This document shows positions 6,530-13,815 of a stretch of 14,457 nt of DNA, one piece after another (positions within the stretch are counted from its first letter, which is position 1; the number at the start of each line of letters is the position of its first letter). The DNA is from Gammaproteobacteria bacterium (GTDB lineage: Bacteria > Pseudomonadota > Gammaproteobacteria > QOAV01), in the NCBI GenBank assembly GCA_027067235.1, contig JALXFQ010000334.1, positions 1-14,457 on the forward strand, read 5' to 3'. The position numbers and the translations under genes were made by a program. The notes under the pieces are model-generated. The model was given only the letters and a program-made list of their open reading frames with translations, was not told the origin of the DNA and made no database searches.

Positions 6530-7489
6530 ATGAACAAAAAGTCAAAAATAAAAGAAGACCATATTAATTGCGATGATATTATATGGCTGCTAGGTGATGG
6601 CCGAAGTGGCACAACATGGGTTTCGGGCCTGATAAACTTCAACAAAAAGTATCGTGAAATGTTCGAGCCATTTCATCCGAAGTTTGTTCGCGATGCGGAG
6701 TTTATCGTACCGCACCAGTATGTTCGACGACACGACACGAATGAAAAATTAAGAAGCTTTGCGTCAAAAATATTCAGTGGAAAGTTTGCCCACCCAAGGG
6801 TTGATTACGGAAGTCAATTGCTGCGATACGAAGGCCTTTTGATAAAGGATATATTTGCGAATCTTTTATGTTATTGGGTGACATCTCAGTTTCCGAAAGT
6901 CAGGCCTGTTTTGCTGATTCGAAATCCATTTTCTGTTGCCTTGTCCAAATACAGGAAGAAAGACTGGTTCTGGGTGACAGAACCTTTAGATCTTTTTAAT
7001 CAGCCTGCCCTGTATGAGGATTATTTATTCCCGTTCGAAGAGGAGATAAGACGGGTAAGCCATGGAAACAATTACATATTAAATCAGGTTCTCATATGGT
7101 CTATAATAAACTACGTTCCGCTTCGTCAATTCGACCCGGGAAGCATACACATATGTTTTTATGAAGACATCTACAATAACCCGGATAAAGAAATTACCAA
7201 AATAATCCGGTTTGCCGGGGCCGGTCAGGCAGGCATGTCTATTACCATCCCGAGGGATATCGTTGAACACCCAAGCCGTGTTACAGATGCGGCAAGTAAC
7301 CTGCACTCAGGCCCGTCGCCGGTTTCCTCGTGGATGAATGAGCTGGAACCCAGAATAATCGATGACGGCCTGAAAATATTGCAGCACTTTGGATTCGAAA
7401 AATTATACAATGATGCGTCTATGCCAAACAGGGAAGTGCTTGGAAAAGTTCATGAATCCACATGGCTATTGAATGCATCAGGACGGTAG
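6530..7489 (+). CDS. PAPS-dependent sulfotransferase family protein
   Basis: The product is 319 residues. The 5'-phosphosulfate-binding loop is clear near the N-terminus (WLLGDGRSGTTW, residues 19-30), and the 3'-phosphate-binding segment is VLLIRNPFSVALSKY (127-141, with Arg 131 and Ser 139). These two elements define sulfotransferases that move sulfate from PAPS to a carbohydrate, lipid or other acceptor; the acceptor cannot be inferred. There is no signal peptide or membrane segment, so it is likely cytoplasmic. The ATG at 6530 lacks a good ribosome binding site. Base composition is visibly AT-richer than neighbouring cfa and mla genes and codon use includes many AT-ending codons, which suggests horizontal gain. 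It stands alone, convergent with cfa; no glycan or PAPS-synthesis genes adjoin it. Heparan sulfate-type and Stf0-type sulfotransferases are the nearest alternatives within the same superfamily. Confidence 0.85.
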   Translation: MNKKSKIKEDHINCDDIIWLLGDGRSGTTWVSGLINFNKKYREMFEPFHPKFVRDAEFIVPHQYVRRHDTNEKLRSFASKIFSGKFAHPRVDYGSQLLRYEGLLIKDIFANLLCYWVTSQFPKVRPVLLIRNPFSVALSKYRKKDWFWVTEPLDLFNQPALYEDYLFPFEEEIRRVSHGNNYILNQVLIWSIINYVPLRQFDPGSIHICFYEDIYNNPDKEITKIIRFAGAGQAGMSITIPRDIVEHPSRVTDAASNLHSGPSPVSSWMNELEPRIIDDGLKILQHFGFEKLYNDASMPNREVLGKVHESTWLLNASGR

Positions 7490-7545
7490 AGAATGCACGG
7501 CTCGCACCACGCTCTGCTTTTACCGCTACCGAGAATAATGTTAAC

Positions 7546-7560
7546 CCTGTCACCGACAGG
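7546..7560. repeat. Short hairpin at the cfa stop codon
   Basis: CCTGTC-ACC-GACAGG forms a 6-bp stem with a 3-nt loop that includes the cfa stop codon at 7550-7552, in the 60-bp gap between the convergent sulfotransferase and cfa genes. Neither strand has a T-run after it, so a bidirectional terminator is only a possibility. Confidence 0.35.
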
Positions 7561-8698
7561 AAACATACCCCTCGTCCAGGCACCCCCTGGACATGACCAG
7601 TTGCCACAGATTGAGGTTGCGGGAGCGGAATACGCTGGCGAAGGATTGCAGGTAGAAGGTCCACATGCGGTAGAAGCGTTCGTCGAAGCGTGAGTCGAGT
7701 TGCTGGATTTCGGGCCAGTGCTGGACGAAGTTGTCGTACCAGGCGAGCAGGGTGTGGGAGTAGTCGACGCCGAAGTTGTGCCAGTCTTCCAGATGAAACA
7801 GGCCGTTGATGGACGACACCATGCGTTGTTTGGTGGGGATTTCGCCGTTAGGGAAGATGTATTTGTCGGACCACGGGTCGAAGCCGTCGCGTTCGGTGCC
7901 GATGGTGTGCAGCAGCCAGATGCCCTTGTCTTTCAGCATGCGGTGAATGACTTGCATGAACGACCGATAGTTCTTGCGCCCCACGGCTTCGAACATGGCC
8001 AGTGAAACCACCTTATCGAACTGGCCGAATTTCCGCGCGTCGAGGTCGCGGTAGTCCAGCAGTTGAATATCCACGGGCAGGCCGTCGCAGAATTTGCGCG
8101 CGTATTCCGCCTGTTCCGATGCGATGGTGATGGCGGTGACGTCGACGCCGTAGTTTTGCGCGGCGTATTTGGCCAGCGTCCCCCAGCCGCAGCCCACGTC
8201 CAGCAGGCGCTCGCCGGGTTTGAGGTGCAGTTTGCGGCAGATCAGGTCGAGCTTGGCGGTTTGTGCGTCGTCGAGGTTGTCGGCCTGCGTCCAGTAGCCG
8301 CAGGAGTAGGCCATGGATTCGCCCAGCATGTATTCATACAGCCGGGGCGAGAGATTGTAATGGGTTTCGGCGACGGCGGGGGCGCGGCTTTTGGTCTGCA
8401 GGTTGAAGGCGGAGCGCAGCGCCTGTTCCCACCATTTGACGCGGTACACGGGGTTTTTGCTGCCGGTTTCCTGCTCCCAGCGAATGGCGCGGAACAGCAT
8501 TTCGTGCAGATTGTCCGTATCCCACCAGCCATCCATGTAGGATTCGCCCAGTGCCAGTGTACCGCCCTTGAGAACTCTGTTATAAAACTGATCGTTGTAC
8601 ACCCGCACATCCCAAGGCCGGTTGCCGTTGATGCCGATGTCCATTTGCGACGTCAGGCCCAGTATGACTTGTTCCGCCGTCCTGTCTTTCCCCGCCAT
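7550..8698 (-). CDS. cfa: Cyclopropane-fatty-acyl-phospholipid synthase
   Basis: The product is 382 residues, the same length as E. coli Cfa. It adds a methylene from S-adenosylmethionine across the cis double bond of unsaturated phospholipid acyl chains in the inner membrane, typically in stationary phase or under acid stress. The SAM-binding motif LLDVGCGWG lies at 165-173. Residues matching the bicarbonate and active-site set of E. coli Cfa are present: Cys 133 (YSCGYW), Glu 237 (MFEAVG), His 264 (LHTIG) and Tyr 313 (VDYSHTLLAW). The start at 8698 is supported by AAAGGGG about 9 nt upstream; an in-frame ATG at 8776 falls within the -10 hexamer of its promoter and can be excluded. It is transcribed divergently from mlaF, placing lipid modification beside lipid transport. 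Confidence 0.97.
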   Translation of the reverse strand: MAGKDRTAEQVILGLTSQMDIGINGNRPWDVRVYNDQFYNRVLKGGTLALGESYMDGWWDTDNLHEMLFRAIRWEQETGSKNPVYRVKWWEQALRSAFNLQTKSRAPAVAETHYNLSPRLYEYMLGESMAYSCGYWTQADNLDDAQTAKLDLICRKLHLKPGERLLDVGCGWGTLAKYAAQNYGVDVTAITIASEQAEYARKFCDGLPVDIQLLDYRDLDARKFGQFDKVVSLAMFEAVGRKNYRSFMQVIHRMLKDKGIWLLHTIGTERDGFDPWSDKYIFPNGEIPTKQRMVSSINGLFHLEDWHNFGVDYSHTLLAWYDNFVQHWPEIQQLDSRFDERFYRMWTFYLQSFASVFRSRNLNLWQLVMSRGCLDEGYVSCR

Positions 8699-8774
8699 GT
8701 CAGAATACCCCTTTGTTTTCAGACAATTTTTCAGCCTGTTTTCAAGCCGCGGCCACCCTGTTGTCGAGCATATC

Positions 8775-8802
8775 ATTATATTGTCTTTAGGCTATTTATC
8801 AA
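8775..8802 (-). promoter_or_regulatory. Sigma-70 promoter of cfa
   Basis: On the minus strand TTGATA (8797-8802), a 16-bp spacer and a perfect TATAAT (8775-8780) form a strong promoter. Predicted transcription start is near 8768, giving a leader of about 70 nt before the cfa ATG. No second, stationary-phase promoter could be singled out by eye. Confidence 0.75.
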
Positions 8803-8888
8803 TATAGGTAAACACAGTTCCCCGGCGGGCATGCCGCCGCCTGGCGCGACGTTACAAGTTGTTACTGGCGGCCTGGAGCCTATTCACA

Positions 8889-8894
8889 TAGAAT
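8889..8894 (+). promoter_or_regulatory. Possible -10 element of the mla operon
   Basis: TAGAAT at 8889-8894 lies 28 bp before the GTG start of mlaF. No good -35 stands at 16-18 bp; a TTGTTA at 8859-8864 is 24 bp away, too far. The mla promoter is therefore uncertain and may need an activator or another sigma factor. Confidence 0.25.
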
Positions 8895-8921
8895 GCGCCA
8901 ACGGTTTTTTCGAGGTGACAG

Positions 8922-9734
8922 GTGCCACAGACGGACGACAATCTGATTGATGTGCGGGATTTGCAGTTCGGCTATGGCGAACGGCCCATACTGTCTTCGG
9001 TGAATGTGCAGATCAAACGCGGCAACGTGGTGTCCATCATGGGCCCCAGCGGTTGCGGCAAGACCACACTGATGCGTCTGATATCAGGTCAGGTGCGGCC
9101 GCAACAGGGGAGCGTAACCGTCGATGGCCTGTCGGTGCCGGAGCTGTCCGGTGGTGAGCTGCTGAATCTGCGCAAGCGCATGGGCGTGCTGCTGCAGTCC
9201 GGCGCCCTGCTGACCGATCTGAATGTCTACGAAAACGTGGCTTTCCCCCTGCGCGAGCATACCCGCCTCAGCGAGGAACTGATCCGCAAGATCGTGCTGC
9301 TGAAATTGCAGGCCGTGGGCTTGCGTGGCGCACGCCATCTCATGCCCAGCGATCTGTCCGGTGGCATGGCGCGGCGCGTGGCGCTGGCGCGGGCGGTGGT
9401 GCTGGACCCGGTGCTGGTGCTGTATGACGAGCCGTTTTCTGGCCTGGATCCCATCGGCAAGGGTATTGCCGCCAAGCTGATCCGCGAAATGAATGACGCC
9501 CTGGGCCTGACCTCGGTGCTGATATCCCACGACGTGGCGGAAACCTGCGAGATATCCGACTATATTTATCTGCTCGGTGACGGCACGGTCATGGGCCACG
9601 GCACGCCGGAGGAGCTGATGGCTTCGCAGGAGCCGCTGGTGCAGCAGTTCATGAACGCACTGCCTGACGGGCCGGTGCCGTTCCATTACCCGGCGCGGCC
9701 CTATATCGAAGACCTGCTGGGGGTGGCGGTCTGA
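8922..9734 (+). CDS. mlaF: Phospholipid transport ABC ATPase MlaF
   Basis: The product is 270 residues and starts at a GTG preceded by GAGG six bases upstream. It is the cytoplasmic ATPase of the MlaFEDB complex, which drives phospholipid movement between the inner membrane and the periplasmic carrier MlaC. All ABC motifs are visible: Walker A GPSGCGKTT (41-49), Q-loop Gln 92, signature LSGGM (145-149), Walker B VLVLYDEP (Asp 169, catalytic Glu 170) and the switch His 203. The signature with Met in fifth position and the C-terminal FMNALPDGPVPFHYP are typical of MlaF. It overlaps mlaE by one base (TGATG), indicating translational coupling. Confidence 0.97.
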   Translation: MPQTDDNLIDVRDLQFGYGERPILSSVNVQIKRGNVVSIMGPSGCGKTTLMRLISGQVRPQQGSVTVDGLSVPELSGGELLNLRKRMGVLLQSGALLTDLNVYENVAFPLREHTRLSEELIRKIVLLKLQAVGLRGARHLMPSDLSGGMARRVALARAVVLDPVLVLYDEPFSGLDPIGKGIAAKLIREMNDALGLTSVLISHDVAETCEISDYIYLLGDGTVMGHGTPEELMASQEPLVQQFMNALPDGPVPFHYPARPYIEDLLGVAV

Positions 9735-10513
9735 TGCAGGCGGTTCGACAACTGGGCGCGGGCGTGCTGAATATGCTGCAGGGTCTCGGGCGTTCCAGCC
9801 TGTTTCTGTTCAATACCCTGGCCAGAACACCGCCGTTGCTGTTGCGCTTCAAGCTGGTAAACCAGCAGATTTATTCCATCGGCGTGCTGACTTTTTTTAT
9901 AATCGCGCTGGCCTCGTTTTTTGTCGGCATGGTGCTGGCGCTGCAGGGCATCAACACGCTGCAAAGGTTTGGCGCGGAAGAGTCCGTTGGTCTGCTGGTG
10001 GCGCTGTCGCTGGTGCGCGAACTGGGGCCGGTGGTGACAGCGCTGCTGTTCGCCGGCCGCGCCGGCACCGCTTTGACAGCCGAAATCGGCCTGATGAAGT
10101 CCACTGAACAGCTGACTGCCATCGAAATGATGGCCATCGACCCGGTGGCGCGCATCGTTGCGCCGCGTCTGCTGGGCGGTTTCATTTCCATGCCGATCCT
10201 GGCGATGGCATTCAGCGTCATCGGCGTGGCCGGTGGCTATCTGGTGGCGGTGGGCCTGATGGGCGTGGATGCCGGCGCTTTCTGGTCGCAGATGCAGGCC
10301 GGAACGGAATTTGGCACGGACATACTCAGCGGCATCATAAAAAGCATCGTATTCGGCTTCGTGGTGACCTGGATAGCGGTGTTCCAGGGCTACGATTGCG
10401 TGCCGACGCCGGAAGGCGTGAGCCGCGCCACCAATCGCACAGTGGTGTACTCGTCACTGGCTGTACTGATGCTTGATTTCATTATCACCGCCCTTACGTT
10501 AAACAGTCTCTGA
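9734..10513 (+). CDS. mlaE: Phospholipid transport permease MlaE
   Basis: The product is 259 residues, the usual length of the MlaE/DUF140 permeases. It is the inner-membrane subunit of the MlaFEDB complex. Several hydrophobic helices are visible (about 50-75, 95-115, 150-180, 200-225 and 235-258). The family segment ELGPVVTALLFAGRAG followed by TALTAEIGLMKSTEQ and EMMAIDP, the coupling region that contacts MlaF, is intact. Its ATG shares one base with the mlaF stop; mlaD follows after 31 bp. Confidence 0.96.
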   Translation: MQAVRQLGAGVLNMLQGLGRSSLFLFNTLARTPPLLLRFKLVNQQIYSIGVLTFFIIALASFFVGMVLALQGINTLQRFGAEESVGLLVALSLVRELGPVVTALLFAGRAGTALTAEIGLMKSTEQLTAIEMMAIDPVARIVAPRLLGGFISMPILAMAFSVIGVAGGYLVAVGLMGVDAGAFWSQMQAGTEFGTDILSGIIKSIVFGFVVTWIAVFQGYDCVPTPEGVSRATNRTVVYSSLAVLMLDFIITALTLNSL

Positions 10514-10544
10514 TGCATCCATCAGGGGCCCCCGGAGAGTAGTT

Positions 10545-11015
10545 ATGCAGAAGAAAGGATTGGAACTCATGGTCGGGCTGTTCGTGCTGGCGGGGCTGCT
10601 GGCTCTGGCGGCCCTGGCCCTGCGCATCGGGAACCTCGGTGGGGTTTCAGTGTCCGACGGTTACACCGTCACCGCCCGGTTCGACAATATTGGTGGGCTG
10701 AAAGTGCGCTCGCCGGTGAAGCTGGGCGGCGTGCTCATCGGCCGGGTGACAGATATCGGCCTTGACGAGGACGATTTTCGCGCCCTGGTGACCATGCGCC
10801 TGGCCAGGGAATACAATCAGCTGCCGGCGGACAGCAGCGTTGCCGTGAATACCGCAGGACTGCTCGGTGAACAGTATCTGAACATGGAGCCGGGCGGCGA
10901 CGACGAAGTCTTGAAAGATGGCGATGAAATCACCATTACCCAGTCAGCTCTGGTGCTGGAAGACCTGATTGGCAAATTCATGTTTAACAAAGCAGACGAA
11001 GAAGCAGACAAATGA
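10545..11015 (+). CDS. mlaD: Phospholipid transport MCE protein MlaD
   Basis: The product is 156 residues, somewhat shorter than the 183 of E. coli. One N-terminal membrane helix (about 8-28) anchors a single periplasmic MCE domain (about 40-118; VTARFDNIGGLKVRSPVKLG, then GVLIGRVTDIGL, and AGLLGEQYLNMEPG). In the complex it forms a hexameric ring with a hydrophobic pore that hands lipid to MlaC. The hydrophobic C-terminal helix expected for pore formation is seen as LVLEDLIGKFMF (137-147), and the tail after it is short. GGAGAG precedes the ATG. Its stop overlaps the mlaC start by 4 bases (ATGA). Confidence 0.97.
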   Translation: MQKKGLELMVGLFVLAGLLALAALALRIGNLGGVSVSDGYTVTARFDNIGGLKVRSPVKLGGVLIGRVTDIGLDEDDFRALVTMRLAREYNQLPADSSVAVNTAGLLGEQYLNMEPGGDDEVLKDGDEITITQSALVLEDLIGKFMFNKADEEADK

Positions 11016-11632
11016 ATAACGTAATGAAAAAAACCGGACTTTTTCTAGTCAGTCTACTCATGGTTGCGCTGGCCGGGATGGCCCAGGCAAAACCCGCGCC
11101 CACCGCGCCCGATGCGCTGATCAGTGAACTGACCAAACGATGGCAGGCCGAAGTCAGCCGGCAGGAAGCGGCCATTCAGAAAGACAAGTCGGTATTGTTC
11201 AGGATTACCGATCGCATCACCGCCCCCTATATCGACTATGAAAAAATAGCGCGTCTGGTGCTGGGTAAATACTGGCGCAAGGCGACTGACGCGCAGAAAA
11301 AGCAGTTTATTCAAGCCTTTCGCGATGACCTGGTGCGCAAATATGCCACCGTGTTGTACGGTTTTCGCAAAGCGAAGATCACCGTGAAGCCGCTGACCTA
11401 CAAGGAAAAGGCCAAGAATGTGCGGGTGAAAACAGTTGCTGCGTTGCCCGGCCGCAAGCCGGTTTCGGTCAATTTCATACTTTACAGGAAAGACGGCAAC
11501 TGGCGCGCCATGGACGTGCTCACGGAAGGCGTCAGCGTGGTCGCCACCCTGCGCGGCATCTACCGCTCCGAGATCCAGAAAAAAGGCCTGGACAAAGTCA
11601 TTGCGGACCTGGCCGGTAAAAGCCAGGGATGA
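11012..11632 (+). CDS. mlaC: Periplasmic phospholipid carrier MlaC
   Basis: The product is 206 residues (E. coli 211). A Sec signal peptide ends in AQA (cleavage after about residue 26), so it acts in the periplasm, shuttling phospholipid between the outer-membrane MlaA complex and MlaD. Family features include the segment RITDRITAPYIDYEKIARLVLGKYWRKAT (seen as DYEKIARLVLGKYWR), FIQAFRDDLVRKYATVLYGF, VNFILYRKDGNWRAMDVLTEGVSVV (seen as GNWRAMDVLTEGVS) and a terminal YRSEIQKKGLDKVI. The ATG overlaps the end of mlaD; a second ATG 12 bases on is an alternative start. MlaA is not encoded in the window. Confidence 0.96.
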   Translation: MNNVMKKTGLFLVSLLMVALAGMAQAKPAPTAPDALISELTKRWQAEVSRQEAAIQKDKSVLFRITDRITAPYIDYEKIARLVLGKYWRKATDAQKKQFIQAFRDDLVRKYATVLYGFRKAKITVKPLTYKEKAKNVRVKTVAALPGRKPVSVNFILYRKDGNWRAMDVLTEGVSVVATLRGIYRSEIQKKGLDKVIADLAGKSQG

Positions 11633-11946
11633 TGCGGCCAGCCAGCATACAACGTATTGATGACGCCCGGTTTGCCATCAGCGGCGACCTGGTTTTCGAA
11701 ACCGTGCCGCAAGCCAGCCGCGCAGCGGCGGGCCTGCTGGATTACCAGGCCGATGCCGATCTGGATTTACAGGGAATCGGCCAGGTGAACAGCGCCGGTA
11801 TTGCCCTGTTGCTGGACTGGTACGCCCGCTATTTCAGAAATAGCAGAAAGCTACGGTTCCAGAATATTCCTTCGCACCTCGAGCGTTTGATCAAGGTCAA
11901 CGATCTGACCGGGGTTTTTAACGCCAGTACAGTTTACAGTATCTGA
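11629..11946 (+). CDS. mlaB: STAS-domain subunit MlaB
   Basis: The product is 105 residues, a single cytoplasmic STAS domain that binds MlaF and is needed for assembly and activity of the MlaFEDB complex. The STAS motif is seen as DLDLQGIGQVNSAGIALLLDW, in two parts DLDLQGIGQV and NSAGIALLLDW, with Ser 55 at the site that is Thr in E. coli MlaB. Its start overlaps the mlaC stop (ATGA), and a second ATG follows directly, so residue numbering may shift by one. It is the last gene of the operon; no kdsD or other enteric neighbours follow. Confidence 0.93.
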   Translation: MMRPASIQRIDDARFAISGDLVFETVPQASRAAAGLLDYQADADLDLQGIGQVNSAGIALLLDWYARYFRNSRKLRFQNIPSHLERLIKVNDLTGVFNASTVYSI

Positions 11947-11995
11947 ACAGGGGATCAGTAAATCCCACGCCCTCAGGCGGCAAAGCCATTTTGCT

Positions 11996-12019
11996 CCCTC
12001 GCCCCTTGAGGGGAGAGGG
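11996..12019 (+). terminator. Possible hairpin terminator after mlaB
   Basis: CCCTC-G-CCCC-TTGA-GGGG-A-GAGGG forms a nine-pair stem with one mismatch and a 4-nt loop, 50 bp after the mlaB stop. It is GC-rich, but no T-run follows, so efficiency as an intrinsic terminator is doubtful. Sequences of this kind also occur as dispersed intergenic elements in proteobacteria. Confidence 0.4.
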
Positions 12020-12069
12020 GACAATTGGCCGAATGGCCGATCAATCCGGCTTTCAGTCGTAACCGGAAT

Positions 12070-12089
12070 CCACCGGCTCAAGCCGGTGG
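12070..12089. repeat. Perfect 8-bp stem hairpin
   Basis: CCACCGGC-TCAA-GCCGGTGG is a perfect inverted repeat with a 4-nt loop. It lacks a following T-run on both strands. Location between convergent genes suggests a dispersed palindromic element or a factor-aided terminator; a genome-wide count would decide. Confidence 0.6.
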
Positions 12090-12430
12090 CGTGTTCAAAA
12101 CGTCGGTTAGGTTCAACGCGGCTTGCCTGGCCCAGGATGTCAAGGTCTCCGCGGCGAATTAGATGCAGATTTTGCGGTATCCTGCAGCAAACAGCACCTC
12201 GTCAAATCAGCTCAGTCAGCCAGCAATTGCAATCAGGATTATTTGTGCTTCCGGGTAGTCTGGTTGTGTAGTGAATTTCCCATCTTTTAGATAGAGCCAT
12301 GTAGTCACTTGGTTAGATCTGACTATTCTAAGCGCTCGGGATGTGTCCCCAGTGGATAGTTACAACCAAAGCGATCAGCCTGCTGCTAATTATAAATGCG
12401 TTCTTTCTCAAGCTCTGCCTGAGTCAGAAA

Positions 12431-12829
12431 TTATTGAATGAATTGCTGATAGTGAATGGTTGTCATGAAAATTGAGCTGGCCTGATCAAAGCTGATGATC
12501 CACTTCAGCTCTCTAACGCGAATCTTTTCACTGGAGAAAGAATCGATGGTATCAAGAAAAAACTGACCAGTTTGACCGGGATTGATATTAGCAGGGTATA
12601 GTTGTCTAAACGCCGCTTGTCCTGCATGGAAAATCAGAATGATCTCGGCGTTTGTTAATGTTTCATCGCCAGCGTTGGTAACAGAGTAAGATCCGAGAGG
12701 GCTCTTTTGCGCGATTCCGTCAAGAATACAGATGCTTTGCGGGCCGTGAATGATACATTCAGCTTTGTAAGGGCCGTGCAAAGCCCTTTCCCTGGTGTTG
12801 ATGACGGGTTTACCGGAAGTTTTGTTCAT
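12431..12829 (-). CDS. Unrecognised protein, 132 aa
   Basis: The ATG at 12829 opens a frame of 132 residues with no signal peptide or membrane segment. I recognise no family; the residues SYSVTNAGDETLTNAEIILIF followed by NINPGQTGQFFLD (seen as VTNAGDETLTNAEI and NPGQTGQF) have the look of an immunoglobulin-like beta-sandwich of the kind that begins with a NxGxxxxxxxxI pattern. Base composition is AT-richer than the adjacent protease gene. It starts 35 bp after the LoiP-like gene on the same strand, so co-transcription is likely. The nearest ribosome-binding-type sequence, AGGGG at 12849-12853, is too far from this ATG; a six-codon frame lies between them. Real but uncertain gene. Confidence 0.6.
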   Translation of the reverse strand: MNKTSGKPVINTRERALHGPYKAECIIHGPQSICILDGIAQKSPLGSYSVTNAGDETLTNAEIILIFHAGQAAFRQLYPANINPGQTGQFFLDTIDSFSSEKIRVRELKWIISFDQASSIFMTTIHYQQFIQ

Positions 12830-12846
12830 ATCAGAGTTGTTTGCAT
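12826..12846 (-). other. Six-codon frame overlapping the start of the 132-aa ORF
   Basis: On the minus strand ATG at 12846 opens a frame of six codons (MQTTLI) whose TGA stop overlaps the next ATG as ATGA. AGGGG stands only 2 nt before it, closer than a normal ribosome binding site. It could couple translation from the protease gene to the 132-residue ORF, or be chance. Confidence 0.2.
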
Positions 12847-12864
12847 AACCCCTGTGGCGCTGTT

Positions 12865-13626
12865 TTACAGCTTGTCCATTTCCTTCTGAATATTTGCGAT
12901 GCGTTTCGAGTTGCTGGGGTGGGAGCTCAGAAAGCCGCCGCCCGAGCCGAACCTTTTCTGCAGTTTCACGATGGAGCTTTTCATCGCGCCAATATTTTTC
13001 CCGCGGCTGCGCAAGAAGCGTACCGCGTAGGCATCAGCACTGAGTTCGTCTTTTTTCGAAAATGTTGAATTGATGAACGCATATCCGAGATCGCCCAGCG
13101 CTGAATTGGTGAGAGAGCCCACCGTGCCGCCGGCGGCAGCCGCTGTTTTGAAGGCGCTGCTGGTCAATAACTGCTTGCGCATCTGGTGAAAGGAATGCTT
13201 GAGCTTAACGTGCCCGATTTCATGCCCCATCACTGCCAGCACTTCGCCATCGGTCATCAGGTCCATGAGTCCCGAATAGATGCGAACGGTGCCATCGGGC
13301 ATGGCGAAAGCATTCACTTCTTCAGACAGGTACACCTTGTAGTTCAGGCGAAGGCCATCATACTGTTTCAGACCGTTGACTATTTTTCGCAGGCGTCTGG
13401 AATATTTGCTGTTGTGGGAGGCGATGCGGTTTCTCTTGTCGAACTGGTCGGCGCTCAGTCGGGCGGTTTTAATGACCTCCGCTTCCTTTAGCGTAACTGC
13501 CTTGCCCAGATCCCTGGCAACACCAACGACAGAACCGATTTGGCCAAGATCGAACGCCATCGCATCGAGGGGGGCAAACATGCACAGGCAGAGAACAGGG
13601 CATAACAAGAAGAATGGTTTTGACAT
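12865..13626 (-). CDS. loiP: M48-family periplasmic metalloprotease, LoiP-like
   Basis: The product is 253 residues, about the same as E. coli LoiP (YggG). It shares the order of motifs: NSKYSRRLRKI, NYKVYLSEEVNAFAMPDGTVR (seen as VNAFAMPDGTVRIYSGLMD), the zinc site HEIGH (His 135, Glu 136, His 139), SFSKKDELSADAYAV-like segment with third ligand Glu 194, and a terminal SSHPSNSKRI. A signal peptide ends near AMA (residue 24); unlike E. coli LoiP there is no convincing lipobox, so the enzyme is probably soluble or loosely bound in the periplasm. Members degrade damaged envelope proteins. AAGGA lies about 9 nt before the ATG. The gene is followed by the 132-residue ORF. Confidence 0.92.
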   Translation of the reverse strand: MSKPFFLLCPVLCLCMFAPLDAMAFDLGQIGSVVGVARDLGKAVTLKEAEVIKTARLSADQFDKRNRIASHNSKYSRRLRKIVNGLKQYDGLRLNYKVYLSEEVNAFAMPDGTVRIYSGLMDLMTDGEVLAVMGHEIGHVKLKHSFHQMRKQLLTSSAFKTAAAAGGTVGSLTNSALGDLGYAFINSTFSKKDELSADAYAVRFLRSRGKNIGAMKSSIVKLQKRFGSGGGFLSSHPSNSKRIANIQKEMDKL

Positions 13627-13677
13627 TGATAAAATCCTTGAAAAGAAGATGTATTACAGAGGCAGACAGCTCTATAT

Positions 13678-13697
13678 TTAAGCGTTCTCCTGCTTAA
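13678..13697. promoter_or_regulatory. Palindromic site upstream of the LoiP-like gene
   Basis: TTAAGC-N8-GCTTAA is a perfect 6-bp dyad, 52 bp before the protease start codon, in an AT-rich region next to TATAGA on the minus strand. Dyads of this size and place are typical of dimeric regulators. The regulator is unknown. Confidence 0.35.
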
Positions 13698-13770
13698 GAT
13701 AGATGAATCCGACACACGACAACACCTCCAGAGAGGGGGCTTTACTCAACTGTAGTGGTCAAAAGCCGGA

Positions 13771-13815
13771 GAGCAATAAGGTGCAATGAGCTCCCAGACA
13801 GGTGGGAGCAATAAG
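13771..13815. repeat. Direct and inverted repeat cluster
   Basis: GAGCAATAAG occurs twice, at 13771-13780 and 13806-13815, exactly 35 bp apart. The second copy partly overlaps the right arm of the perfect inverted repeat GCTCCCA-N6-TGGGAGC (13790-13809). Together they could be an operator, a recombination site or a remnant of a mobile element. Confidence 0.45.

Larger units (their letters stand above)
11947..12430. other. Intergenic region after mla, with several hairpins
   Basis: About 480 bp between mlaB (plus) and the convergent 132-residue ORF (minus). No convincing gene is seen. The left part holds three inverted repeats (GGGAT...ATCCC near 11951-11966, the 11996-12019 stem, and the 12070-12089 stem) and GGCC-GAAT-GGCC near 12027-12038. 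The right part (about 12280-12430) is AT-richer and featureless to my reading. Any small frames here lack a ribosome binding site and recognisable sequence. Confidence 0.5.

Noticed and set aside
8063..8950. Plus-strand open frame of 295 codons
   Set aside because: Antisense to cfa, which is unmistakable, and it runs into mlaF.
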